A stretch of 64,000 nt of DNA from Sinonovacula constricta. Taxonomy: Eukaryota > Mollusca > Bivalvia > Cardiida > Solecurtidae. The notes under the pieces are model-generated. The model did no database searches. It worked only from the letters and a program-made list of their open reading frames with translations, and had not been told where the DNA came from. The DNA lies in NCBI GenBank assembly GCA_007844125.1, contig CM017569.1:7778995-7842994 (forward strand), read 5' to 3'. Below are positions 1 through 10,648 of this stretch, one piece after another; positions within the stretch are counted from its first letter, which is position 1; every line of letters begins with the position of its first letter. Position numbers and translations under genes: made by a program.

Positions 1-340
1 GAGGGCTACACAAGGAATAAATATTCAAAGCTCTAGGTATTATAGTTTCTGACAAGAAGATTTTCAACGCTTTACTAGATAGAAGATGGCTACAACCTTA
101 TCGGCCATGTTTTCTCGTGGATGAAATTCTTTAAACAACCTTCATAGGGGTCCACCTAAGGAACATGTTTACCAAATATCAAAGCTCTAGTTCTTGTAGC
201 TTGTGACAAGTCAGTCTTACTATATAGCCATTTATGGCCAATATAGCCATATAGGAAAATGCCCCTGCACCTGGCGGATATGCTTTTGACAGGTCAGAAT
301 TCTTTGAACATTTTTAGCCCTTTAATTGTTGACCGACAGG
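1..340 (+). repeat. Partial copy of an abundant bivalve-type interspersed repeat
   Basis: Two successive blocks carry the phrase 'atattcaaagctctaggt' (about 21-38) or 'atatcaaagctctagtt' (about 176-192), each followed by 'gtttctgacaagaag' or 'gcttgtgacaag'. Between them lies 'gggtccacctaaggaacatg' (about 148-167). From general familiarity these phrases recur at very high copy in bivalve genomes. The left edge of the window cuts the copy. No open frame is kept. The exact repeat family name is unknown to me. Confidence 0.55.
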
Positions 341-1060
341 TGGACACTACATAGAAAATTAAAAGGCCAATAACTCATTAAACAAGAAAGTGTTGATAAT
401 ATGCACATCGACACTTCTTAGTAAAGCTTCCCATAAAGTATCATTGAATTCCAACCAGCGCTTGCTGAGAAATAGACCGGACACGAATGGTCCTACATCA
501 GTTTATACAGAAAGAAAAAGGACAATAACTCATTGAAACGAAATGTGTTGGCAATATGCGCATTTTATTGTTTTGATGAAACTTCCCATACGGTTTCACT
601 GAATTCACACCAGCGGTTGCTGAGATATAGACAAATTCAATTCAATTGAAAGGACAAAAGTAGTTGGACAGACAGACTTTATATACTATATATAGAAAAT
701 GAAAAGGCCAATAACTCTGTGTACATTCATTAAAACCAGAATGAGATGATAATATACACTTTTCAGCGATAGCTTCCTATAAAGTATTATTAAATTCCAA
801 TTGATTTGCTTAGAAATAGCCAGGACACGAATGGCCCTATATCCCATTATATAGAAATTTAATGGGCAATATATCTTTTTAAGCTCCCATAAAGTTTCAT
901 TAAATTCAAGCCAACGGTTGCTGACATATAGCCCGGACAAAAGCGCGACTTGCAAACGGACTTAAGGAAGGAAAGACGCAATAAAGGACAGACAGACGGA
1001 CGGACGAAGCAGCGACTATATTCACCCCACAGTCTTTTTCGGAAAGCATAAAAACAAAAC
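341..1060 (+). repeat. Three diverged tandem units ending in a GGACGGACGGA tail
   Basis: Three units share the same order of phrases: 'aaggccaataactcat', then 'cttcccataaag-tttcat-gaattc', then 'ccagcggttgctgagatatag', then 'ggacacgaatggtc'. They occupy roughly 355-490, 520-640 and 700-945. A tail 'ggacagacagacggacggac' (about 989-1008) and 'gcagcgactatattcacccc' follow. Matching tails recur near 30.05 and 53.97 kb. Units are roughly 70-80% alike by eye. The open frames here are shadows of the repeat. Confidence 0.6.
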
Positions 1061-3425
1061 CCTGATATAGTCGTGGCAGGCTGACTAAATGATTTATGTC
1101 AATTTGTCATAGCTTTATAAGTAAAACACTTAAACTATAATGTCAAATGGTACAGCAAATCTATATTTTAAATCATCCAAACTTAATGTGCTTTATTTAA
1201 TCATCGATGCATATTGTAAATGTAAGCTATCAAACTGCAAAAAACAAGACGATCCTATGTTCCAGAAACATAACTACTTGGCCGTGGAATTGCTCCTCAA
1301 AATAGGCAATAAATTGCGGTTTTACAGAAATGTCAGTAGTTCAAATAAACCATCATCTATGTAAAAGAAGGCCCATTTCCTTGCAAACTACTTCAAATGG
1401 GAATATGATGGCTTTGTATCATTTAGTGTTTTTGTACATTAATAATACTAAAAAACTACCATAATTACAAATGATGGCCATGGGTATGACGGGCTACTGT
1501 AACATTAAGTTGGTAAGTCATTTGTTACGTTTAGCTTTAAGCTGAATCATGCATTTTCTGCCTAAGCTACTGTGTTTTATCTGTCTTTCTTTTCCGTATT
1601 TTCATAGAAGCATTCCTGGTTTGTGAAATAATTTCAACATATCTCTATCTGCCAAGCAACAGAGAATTATTTTCAAAATGAAAGGTATCCAGTCATTTAC
1701 AATTTCTGTCAATTTAGTAATGATATTTACACAAGTATTGCCACTACTGGTTACAATCTTAGGCCACACATTGGTTAATAAACATTGTCTCAAAATATCT
1801 GGGGTCAATGTCCATAGAGACATCTAATAATTGATAACACATGAAAAGTAGGGAAAATCTGCTAGGCTCATTCATTGTGAGAAAGCAACGAAAAAAGGAG
1901 CATTTGTTTACCCATTCACAGCAGTTGATAGGTTTACACGATAGTTATAGTTTCTGAGATTCCACTTTGTTATTTATTACAGCAAGGACATGCTCCTAAG
2001 TGGTTTTTGGACAAAGGTTCTTGAACTATGGACGTTTCAAAGCCACACTTATGTAAGACGTTTTTTTTAAACACCCAAAAGCAGAGAAAAAATCAACATA
2101 ATGTATAATTGTTGTTTCAGCGGATTGTTGCAAGGGATCCGGGCTAAGACATAAGGATTAAGTTAATGTATTAGGACAAGAAACATACCATAAATGTAGA
2201 ATCAGCATCAGTTTAATTTTAATCAGTTATTTTAAATTGTGTGATATTTTTTCTCGGGTATGCTTATAATTGTCTTGTTATTGAAATTTACGCAAATCAT
2301 TCTGTCCATTATTATTAAGAAAACGGAAAAAAACTATATTCTTTAGATTGTATACACATTTTTTAAATACTGTTTTGTTATAGTTAAACATGATTTGAAG
2401 AACAACCTTTCATGTTCCGGCATGATTTTGCAAATATCGTAATAATACAGTTTAACATTGGCACCGAAGCTGTTTATAAGGATAGTACTGACCATTATAA
2501 AGATTTAAATACATCATAAAAACTGGGCTTTTAAGTTAGGTCGTCAGTTATCTCCACAAATACATTTTATTTTCATCGGCCCTACAGAGCGGTAGCACAA
2601 CATAACCTTCTCTCACTGCTTGCACAAAGGTACATCAATAAGAGATTGTCTTCTGAACGGCTGACTAACATCGTAGCAAGAGTATCTTCAATGCATTTTT
2701 ATTAATCTAGACTCGACTTGCAATAGTGTTTGTTTTTTTCTAAACAAATCAAAACGTCTTAACAGTACTCACGAAATACTTTAACAGTTTAGTACTCGAC
2801 ACCATTTTCACAACAAACCCATTCCGCTCGAAATACTCAGACATTGTTCTTGAAATGTCTTCAGGTCTTCAAATTGAGTATAACATAAACTGTAACACTG
2901 GATTAAACGCATGTGCATAATTTATATTGCATACAATTATGTTAAAAAAAACATAAACTATATAAACATCACGAAGTATGAACATATTTCCAACACCTTA
3001 TAAGATAAAGTTGCTTATATAGAGACATTTCTTATTGTTACTTGTTATGATTATAACTTTGAGCAAAAGCAATGCCTATTTTAAGCACTATTTTAGCATC
3101 TAAAACTTTATCATCAAATTTGCGGGCCATATTTTTAAGATAAAGCAATGCAATGTGCCAGCCGTGTCGTGATGAATTTTATATCACTAAATTTAATTTC
3201 AGTTAAATTGAATGCCAAAAACAATAGAACACATTTGTTTCAGATCTAAGCCCGTGCTGTTTTGGGGAAAACGGAAGTTTTGTTAAGTACCTCGAGGCGT
3301 TCCCAATGACAGACTACTGTGAGTAATTTATATGCTAGATTACGATGAGATCGTTTACAGCGTGGGCACTGTTGGCCTTAAATACCAGTTTCGGTCTGAA
3401 GATTATGTTGACTATATAAAATATC
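1061..3425. other. Unannotated AT-rich stretch
   Basis: No gene, tRNA-like module or tandem repeat can be supported. Open frames of 74 aa (1140-1364, plus) and 73 aa (1602-1823, minus) have no recognisable motif and are of chance length for this composition. Confidence 0.5.
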
Positions 3426-4473
3426 TTAAGGTTCTGGACCTGTAATGGTGACCTTCCACAATCCTTATAATGATACTGTTTTTTGAATCTGTACTATAAA
3501 ACACATCGTACGGTGAATTTTTAAGGAAATTTACCGTTTGTAACTCAAGTTATGTGCATTTTTATGAAGTGACCCTTGATTTGCAAAAACACCGTAAATT
3601 GTGCTGGAGCAAAAAATGAAAAAGTACCATTTTTTCAAATTCTACTGTTCTATATTCAAATTTTAACCAATTTTCCTGTTACACAATCATGTCATGATAA
3701 ATCAGAACAATAAGATCACACTTTGGACAAATACTTATGAAAATACAGAATTTTGCATACATGTACCCCCGAGCAAAAATCCGAGTTTTTGGGTGTGTTT
3801 AAAATTTACTCTATCTATAAAAGCAAATATCTCAAGTTTGAAGATAGTTAGACACAAACAACTAGTTTTAAAATTTTCTGCAATATGAACTGCCTATAAT
3901 ATGAGATTTTTAAAGGCATTTTACCGTTCCTAATGAAATTTATAAGAATTTGTAAAGGTTACTATAGTGAAACTGCAAGAGAATTTATAGCGAAAAATAA
4001 AAAAAAATATGAAAATAAATCAAAATGGTCATTTACAGATTATACTCCTTTATAAAAATATCACCTACAGTCACCAGACGAAGGTGAGCGAGAGTCAAAC
4101 CATGTCGCTAACTCTCGCGGTTAGCATGCGAAGGCAAATTTAAATCGCAAACACAAGATGAAACAGTGCATTTTTCACCTGTACACAGGAAACCAACACA
4201 ATAGTTATGATCCACTTCAACTTTACATGACTTTGTTGTCGGTAAACCACTATTTTTACAATATCGCCCTCGACGATCACACTGTCGAGCTCCCGGTTCC
4301 CTCATTTTTTGAGAAATGGGTAACCCAATGACGTCATGGAAAATCCATATCACGTGGTGAAAAACTACTAAAAATAGCAAATACGAAACTTTACGACGAA
4401 TGCTATTCAAATAAAACCGGATCATACCGAGTGCCGATGTTTACCGAAGTTAGTTACAGGTCCAGAACCTTAA
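3426..4473 (-). mobile_element. TTAA-flanked inverted-repeat DNA transposon, copy A
   Basis: The element body is 3430-4469 (1,040 bp). It has exact 16-bp terminal inverted repeats, GGTTCTGGACCTGTAA at the left and its complement at the right, and is flanked by TTAA on both sides (3426-3429, 4470-4473). A second copy with the same ends lies in opposite orientation at 56633-57900. A TTAA target duplication is the hallmark of piggyBac elements, but the GG-start termini are not the usual CCC form, so superfamily membership is inference. Strand is given by the Cys-rich frame at 4108-4425. Relative to copy B this copy lacks about 230 bp near 4075-4090. A stem GCGAGAGT/ACTCTCGC sits at about 4088-4118. 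Confidence 0.75.
4108..4425 (-). CDS. Cys-rich hypothetical ORF inside TTAA element
   Basis: A 105-codon open frame. The likely relevant part begins at an internal Met near codon 41 (MREPGARQC...), because upstream sequence belongs to the conserved non-coding end of the element. The downstream half holds eight Cys spread as C-x6-C-x10-C-x8-C-x4-C-x5-C-x4-C-x-C, with one His. This recalls the Cys-rich zinc-binding tails of piggyBac transposases, but spacing does not match cleanly and the conserved Phe-His end is absent. The same DNA in copy B carries an inserted A and a stop (near 56806-56820), so that copy is broken. No transposase catalytic domain is present in either copy. It may be a residual C-terminal exon or chance. 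Function unknown. Confidence 0.3.
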   Translation of the reverse strand: MIRFYLNSIRRKVSYLLFLVVFHHVIWIFHDVIGLPISQKMREPGARQCDRRGRYCKNSGLPTTKSCKVEVDHNYCVGFLCTGEKCTVSSCVCDLNLPSHANRES

Positions 4474-4754
4474 ATCTAAATGAGGCATCACTTATGACAC
4501 TTGAAGAGTATCTGCAGCAGCCTTAGACTAAATAATAGTACATAATCGGTAACATGTATCCATGACATTTACTTGAAATCTAACGACTTCGTTTAATATA
4601 GTGCAAATATTTATAGAAAAATATAAAACCTGGACTGCAAGCAATATTCATACCGCGAGTTAATTTTTATTCCGATGTTTTTTGCTAATAAATAATATAA
4701 ATGTAACTACGAGGCATTTGTTCTAGTTATTTTAATTCCTTCAATTTATATATA

Positions 4755-5215
4755 GTGCGCACATGGCGTGGTGTTAGAGTCTCCTCTAACTGCTAAGCTG
4801 CTAAACAGGTTCGAAACCGCTCGGGGCGAAGAACATAATGGGTGAATAAGGAAATATGACAAAGTATTACGAGCATTGCAACATATACCAAAATGTGAAA
4901 AGGAACAGGGCAAAGGTATTTACATGCAAGCGAAACGTAAACGTAAGATCAAATCTCTGACGAATTCATACTCAAAAAGAGCAAACCCAACAGTTACCGC
5001 CTTCGAACGGTTAGTCGGCAAAAGGGATCGACTGGGTTGCTTAAACCAATTTTTCAGAACTCTAAACTCGAGGTTTTTTTCGGGTCTTCAAGCTAACTTG
5101 CGGTGCGCCAGTGGTTCTACCCAGACATTTTTCTGGCGTCTTTAATAGCTGGATGTCTCTATAGTGATAAGAATTGGTCGCCGCTGCGATGTATCGAATA
5201 ACAAAACAAAACATC
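4755..5215 (+). mobile_element. tRNA-derived SINE, interrupted by another repeat
   Basis: The head (about 4755-4855) contains the perfect box B-like 'ggttcgaaacc' (4809-4819). The conserved tail resumes at about 5066 with 'aacttgcggtgcgccagtgg' and ends in 'cgctgcgatgtatcgaataac' followed by 'aaaacaaaac'. The same tail is found at 6402-6540 (minus) and 14385-14495 (plus). Between head and tail, about 4856-5065 belongs to the unrelated dispersed family H, so this SINE appears to be a host for a nested insertion. Confidence 0.6.
4856..5065 (+). repeat. Dispersed repeat family H, fullest copy, nested in SINE
   Basis: Order of conserved phrases: 'cattgcaacatatacc', 'gtgaaaagg', 'tttacatgcaagcgaaacg', 'agagcaaacccaacagttac', 'cgccttcgaacggttagtcg', 'gcaaaagggatcgactggg', 'gcttaaacc'. 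The same order is seen at 60.8-61.0 kb and, in part, at 28.7, 29.2, 32.4, 45.4, 46.2 and 61.4 kb. A self-complementary block GTCGGCAAAAGGGNCGAC can form a hairpin. The 89-codon frame at 4876-5145 simply reads across this repeat into the SINE tail. Confidence 0.6.
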
Positions 5216-6401
5216 TTTAATGTATTCTACAATTTGTTGATTGTTTCTTTGTTGAAGCTGAGAGATTGTATTGCATTCTGCAATGACCAATTGCTATGAA
5301 ACAATGGTTTTAATCAAGACTTAATTTCGCCAGTGATTCATACATATTACGGTGCCAGTACGGTTAGCCAAACACATGTAAGTATTATGTATGGTTGTTT
5401 CTCCTATAAGGACGATTGCCAGATTCGTCAGACATATAACAGACTTCTCACAGTGACTTGCGTTAAAATTAATTGACAAATTCAGTTCGAAGTAGTTGTG
5501 ATAGGTTTGTATGTTTTTTAAATTTTCACCATGTACACGATAATGTAACCTTACGAAAACTGACCTTCTATGTTGATGTTAATTAAGCGTTTATCTCGTC
5601 CTACAGATTAAAAGGCCTGGGCACAACTTGGCATAGGTACATGACACACAGAACTATACGACCCACACTTAATATCTATTGAAACCATTGCAAATCAATG
5701 TATTGTTTATAACTGGCCTATACACGTACGTATATTCCCGCGTAAGTAGTATGAGGATATACTGGATTGTTGTTCATAATATAATGGTTAAAGTTGAAAA
5801 GCTAACTTAAAGACAACCCAATCCTTAAAGATGGTAATCAGCAGTTTACCTATATCAAAAATCATGTAACAATACCGCACCACCCCTTTGTGGAATAAGG
5901 GCATCATTTCTGTATAAACGCATACTTTAGTATAAATAAATAAAGACTGTTTGAACACCAACTATATTTTTAGACAGTACACATCGCTATTAAAACACTA
6001 TAAAAGTTAATCATTCCAAATCCATAAATAGTCACGATATTGATGTATGCTACAAAAGGATATCGACGTCAGAGCGGGTTACCCGGATAACGATATAAAG
6101 TATTCTCAAAAGTAAGTTGCCACGTCTTTTTCTTAGTAAAAATAGCTATCTCTGCAGCGTGGCTCAGATAGGAAATACATGTTTGCAATGAGAAATGGGG
6201 ATTTATATTTCACTATTCACACTGATCTAGAGCATCAATGAGCAGTATTTTGCAGAATCTTCTCAGAATACAATGACTTTTGGTTATTGGAGAAAACTTA
6301 ATTTGGTCAAAACTGCCGGATATCCCCTTTCAGCGGACATCATGTTCACAGATAGTAAAAGGAGGTAATATTTTAACCCATTATACATGTATATCAAAGT
6401 T
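5216..6401. other. Unannotated stretch between SINE copies
   Basis: AT-rich sequence with no open frame above 60 codons that shows a motif, and no tandem structure. Nothing further can be supported. Confidence 0.5.
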
Positions 6402-6645
6402 TTTTGTTTTGTTTGTATTTGTTACATCGTACAGACACCATTATGGTCATATTTGCGACGTCTAGCTAATTATTGGTGGAGGAAGACCACAGCCTTACGT
6501 CAGGGTAGAACCACCGGCGCACCACAGGTTAGCCGGAAAACCTCCGCACATGAAGGTTCGCGCCTCCGCGGGGACTCGAACCCACGCGGAGACGGGCTGA
6601 GGAGTTACAAGTCATCGACTCTAACTGCTCGGCCACGGGCTCCCA
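6402..6645 (-). mobile_element. tRNA-derived SINE, best preserved copy
   Basis: Read on the minus strand, the head begins GGGAGCCCGTGGCCGAGCAG with a consensus box A (TGGCCGAGCAG, complement of 6625-6635) and a perfect box B (GGTTCGAGTCC, complement of about 6572-6582). A body follows: 'GGAGGTTTTCCGGCTAACC', 'GGTGCGCCGGTGGTTCTACC', then 'CGATGTAACAAATACAAAC' and an A-rich end. The acceptor arm cannot pair as a tRNA, so this is a SINE and not a tRNA gene. The head resembles a class II (Leu/Ser-type) tRNA. The 'ttttccgg...ccggtggttctaccc' segment might correspond to a conserved SINE core such as the Meta domain known in bivalve SINEs, but this is unverified. Confidence 0.7.
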
Positions 6646-7059
6646 AACGAAGTTAAACAGTGTTTTCCTTTCTAAACAAATAGGACATAAACGAATATTT
6701 TATCAACTGTGATCAGATCTCTTTAATAGTTAACTAAGCTGATGGAGCCTTATGGCATCTGCCTCTGGTAAAATATTGCTGTTCAGAAGGCGATAAATTA
6801 ACTGACGGTGCACAACATGCCAAGAGAGGTACACGAACATATCGTGGATCACTATGTTTATTTCATGAAGCTATCTAGCCATATTTTGACCTCGTTACAA
6901 AAGCTGATGCATGTTCAGTCCGAATGAAAATCAAAGCTATGTATTGGTAGAAAAATATAATTTGCTCACACTCATCAAAAATTGTAAGAAAGTATATATG
7001 TGATAATCCTCTTTTTATTGACATTTACCTAAAGGTGTATCGAGGATAATATTTACAAG
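6646..7059. other. Unannotated stretch
   Basis: No coding, RNA or repeat signal recognised. Confidence 0.45.
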
Positions 7060-7345
7060 TGCAACTATGAATTTCAATGACTTATTCAACGCCAATGTCA
7101 TATTCATTGTTATATTTAAGGCCATGGCATATTTTGGGACGTATGACAGTCCCGATGATGTTTCTTGCCAATATGAAAGCTACCAACATATTGGGCTCGT
7201 TAAAGCCGAGCCAATACCCCATTTCTGTTTTGTTTGCCATCTTTTGTGGCGTTTCGAGCACCCATACAAAAAAAGCGGGTTTTGCCTCCATAGCTGAATG
7301 TTTCTGAAGGGATCCCGAGATTAATATACCATAAACTGAGACCGC
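7060..7345. other. Segment open in several frames on both strands, unknown nature
   Basis: Three overlapping frames of 69-76 codons are open: two plus (7067-7297, 7077-7307) and one minus (7082-7291). The minus frame stays open further upstream, to about 7350. Local base composition is less AT-rich than the flanks, with a small palindrome 'ggctcgttaaagccgagcc' at about 7193-7211. No protein family is recognised in any frame. No convincing splice sites flank it. It may be an old repeat, an exon or chance. No function is proposed. Confidence 0.25.
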
Positions 7346-9600
7346 CAGAATATCTACACTGCTAGATTTATTATGGGAGAGTTGTTGATAGTCTTTTTAA
7401 AACATGTTTAAATCATAATTACTTCTTTTGCTATAGGTTGTGTAAAACAATGTTAATAGAAATAAGCGTCGATTGAATACTGTTGAAGTTGTTGTCTTTG
7501 TTGTTTGATTTATGCTTTTAGTTAACACTTAATTGTCTTTTTTCTTAAAAAGACATGCATCAGTAAACATTGTTTTTCAGAAAGACATATAAGCGCTTGA
7601 AGAAATATAATTTGTATACATACAAATAAATATAAATAGTGTGAGAAAAGATTCTCTTTTATTTTGAGTTTAAAATAACTTGTTAATGTATTTAATTGTT
7701 TATGCTGGTTACATTACATCCTTATTTATACAAAGGTAATGCTTGAATAAGATTGTGACATATCAATAACGATGGTATATAGTGCCTGCCGGAAGGTAAA
7801 TAGAATACAACCAAACATTGAATAATAAATAAACGTTAATTTTGTATTTTACAACAATAATTTTAAATATATAATCGAAAATCCAATTTAAACAGAACAT
7901 GCTGTTAAATACAAAGCTTAATTACAATCAAAGCTGAGCTTGTTACAATATGTAAAATACAACATTAATCAAAGTACATATCTAACAAATTAACAAATAT
8001 TAGTGTTCCTTGGAGTGAATAGTAATCACCATTGCGACAACTATTCAATACAGACAGGGAGGTAATATTTTAATGTAATGGATTTTAATAACAAAAACTA
8101 TGCTAAAATGGTCCGAACACTGGCAAAAATTATAACTTTGCTAGATTGAAATAATTTCAGCCGGCCGTCAATGGGTGTCTTATAAACAATCCTGGTACGA
8201 GCTTGTTAAAAATAACAGAAATGTTCGCAACACATTTTTTAAATTGATAAAACTACTGAAGTCAAAGACTCTCAGCATGTATTCACATGATCATTTAAAG
8301 CGCGGTTGTAATTGCTTAAAGCAAAATTGGCTCTTAGCTTTTGATTTAAGCCATATGAAACAAAATGGCTCGATTTATTAAACGAATATCGCCAAAGCTT
8401 GATTATATACTTAGTCAATTATTTCATCTTCGCGTTTAAAACTTACTTTGTAACTAAAGAAGTCTTTTATAGGGAGATAGAACGGATCAATCATAACCTT
8501 GATATTTAACATATATAATTGTACTGTTTGTACAAAGCATGCAGGTCTCAATGGTTTGTTGAACATAGGCCCAATCTATGGATACTTTTTACGAACAGCG
8601 ATTGGACATTGACACATTGTCTGACACGTGTATGTTTCAATCATATTAACACAACAAGCTCTTTTCAAGTCTACACAAATCGATGTTGATCATAAATAAA
8701 CAGTTTTTATCAAGCTTAGTACTTTCTGGTTGTTAAATTTAACTTATATACAAGAAAAACTGCAAACTAATATTAATATATCAAAGGATTGTGTTTGACT
8801 TTAGTGCATATTCCAACAATTTATTTGATTATCCATTTGATTAAAATATTCTTAACTTATTGATGTCCCTGCCACTTCCGATTCCCCTTTTTCGCTGACC
8901 TTTCAACGAACCCGAAATGATGTTGTTTGTTGTTGTGTTTTTTTGTTACAATGAATATTTGGATTTGACTGACCTTCATCTGTTTACGAAACACAAGTGG
9001 GTAGTGTTTTACTTATTATTAAACGTTCTGGCAGTCGTACTCTCAACACGTGTTCCATTTGATGTTGGCGTACGTTAAACTGCTCTGACTGTGTCGTAAA
9101 TCACATTCGTTATCAGCACGCCCTGTTAACAGCCTCTAGTTAGTCTTTAATCGCCCAGTTCTGACAGACGCATTACAACGTTCCGAGATGCATTTCTCAT
9201 TTTATGATTCGTAGATGACCATCAGCTGTTTCTGGGTGAGATCTTTATTTTCACATTCACATGGCCACCCCGGGGCACCGAGGACGGTACATCCGAATAT
9301 TTACTAACCCTACCATGTGTACTGACGAGGTACATGTCAGATTTATACCGCATGTAATTCGCATCGTGTGTTAAAGGGATCTCAAAAGCCTTATATAAGT
9401 GACCCCCCCCCCCCCATTTATTGCCCCACCCAGCATGTGAGGGCATCTGTTTTCTGATAAGCCAGGCTGCCACAGTCTGTAACGATGTGTCTGTCACACA
9501 GGTATTGTTCAAGATCCAAGTGTATGTATGCTATATCTGGGGGTTGAACATAGTCATTCACAGTTTGTAAAGGAAACAGTTGTGAATATACCAATTACGC
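7346..9600. other. Unannotated AT-rich stretch
   Basis: No gene supported. Contains a 13-base C run (9403-9415). A 25-base phrase at 8893-8921 recurs inverted at 58307-58334. Small open frames (68 aa at 8175-8381 plus, 96 aa at 9222-9512 minus) have no recognisable motif. Confidence 0.45.
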
Positions 9601-9751
<151 letters not shown>

Positions 9752-10255
9752 TAAATCTTTATTTGTTTTCTTTCTTACTTTGTTGGTTGATTTTGTTATT
9801 TCTTATACATTTTGTTATTTCTTTCATTCTTTTAGTTCTCATATATATTTAAAGTTATATTTTATTTTGATTTGTAAAATGTAACGAAACGTTTCTAACA
9901 AAAGCAATTTAAAAAGTCATTCATTGTCAGAATAATGTCCTTCAGAGTCATTTTGAATACTAAAACTTGTATCTCTCATGTATTTTCAAAATTAAATATT
10001 TAGCTATGAAATAAATACATAATCTTGCAGTTACAAAATTGACACCTAGTAATTAATGCAATAAAGAATTTGTAAGGGATCATATAGTAAACAACCCACA
10101 TTATCACTAACAATAATGTTTGTGGCTTTGTGTAAAACTAGCCTACTGTCTTACATCCATACTAGCAGGTAATTTAGCAGGTATTACTGTGACAGATTAG
10201 TACTATGTTGGCCAAAGACTCCCTGCAGTGATGACCAGCAATTAGCAGGTCTGGT
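9752..10255. other. Unannotated AT-rich stretch
   Basis: No feature recognised. Confidence 0.45.
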
Positions 10256-10259
10256 CATA

Positions 10260-10370
10260 GCATGTGGGGGCCTGGCTCAGTGGGATACCACATTCCTTTC
10301 GAGATGCCTTTAAGGTCGATACATTTAACGGCTAGAGGTTGATTAAATCCTCCAACCAAGGGAACCAAGT
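10260..10370 (+). repeat. Possible degenerate tRNA-derived SINE head
   Basis: The phrase 'gcctggctcagtgggata' (about 10270-10287) contains a good box A (TGGCTCAGTGG). Some 40 bases later 'aaggtcgatac' resembles a decayed box B. No acceptor pairing is seen, and the SINE tail found at 5.1, 6.4 and 14.4 kb is absent, so this would be a different or truncated family. Confidence 0.35.
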
Positions 10371-10648
10371 CAAGTACCAATTTCTGTAGAAAAATCCTAT
10401 CAAAAACTTAAAACTGAAACTTTACAGTCCATTCGTGGCTTTTACAACCTATGAGCAGTGCAATATAAAAAAATTGTTTCTGTTTGTATAAGGAATGTAT
10501 TCTAACTTTGCTTTTATTTCGTCGATGATACGTTTACTATCATGAAAAATTTGAACATACTGTTGAATGCTGCATATTTAGTAGTATTACATTCCTAATA
10601 CTATTTTCTTTTTGTTTGCTGAGAAATTATTGCCACTTTCCTCTTTTG

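Noticed and set aside
6570..6645. A tRNA-Leu/Ser gene on the minus strand
   Set aside because: Boxes A and B are good, but the acceptor arm does not pair and the sequence continues into a SINE tail found elsewhere.
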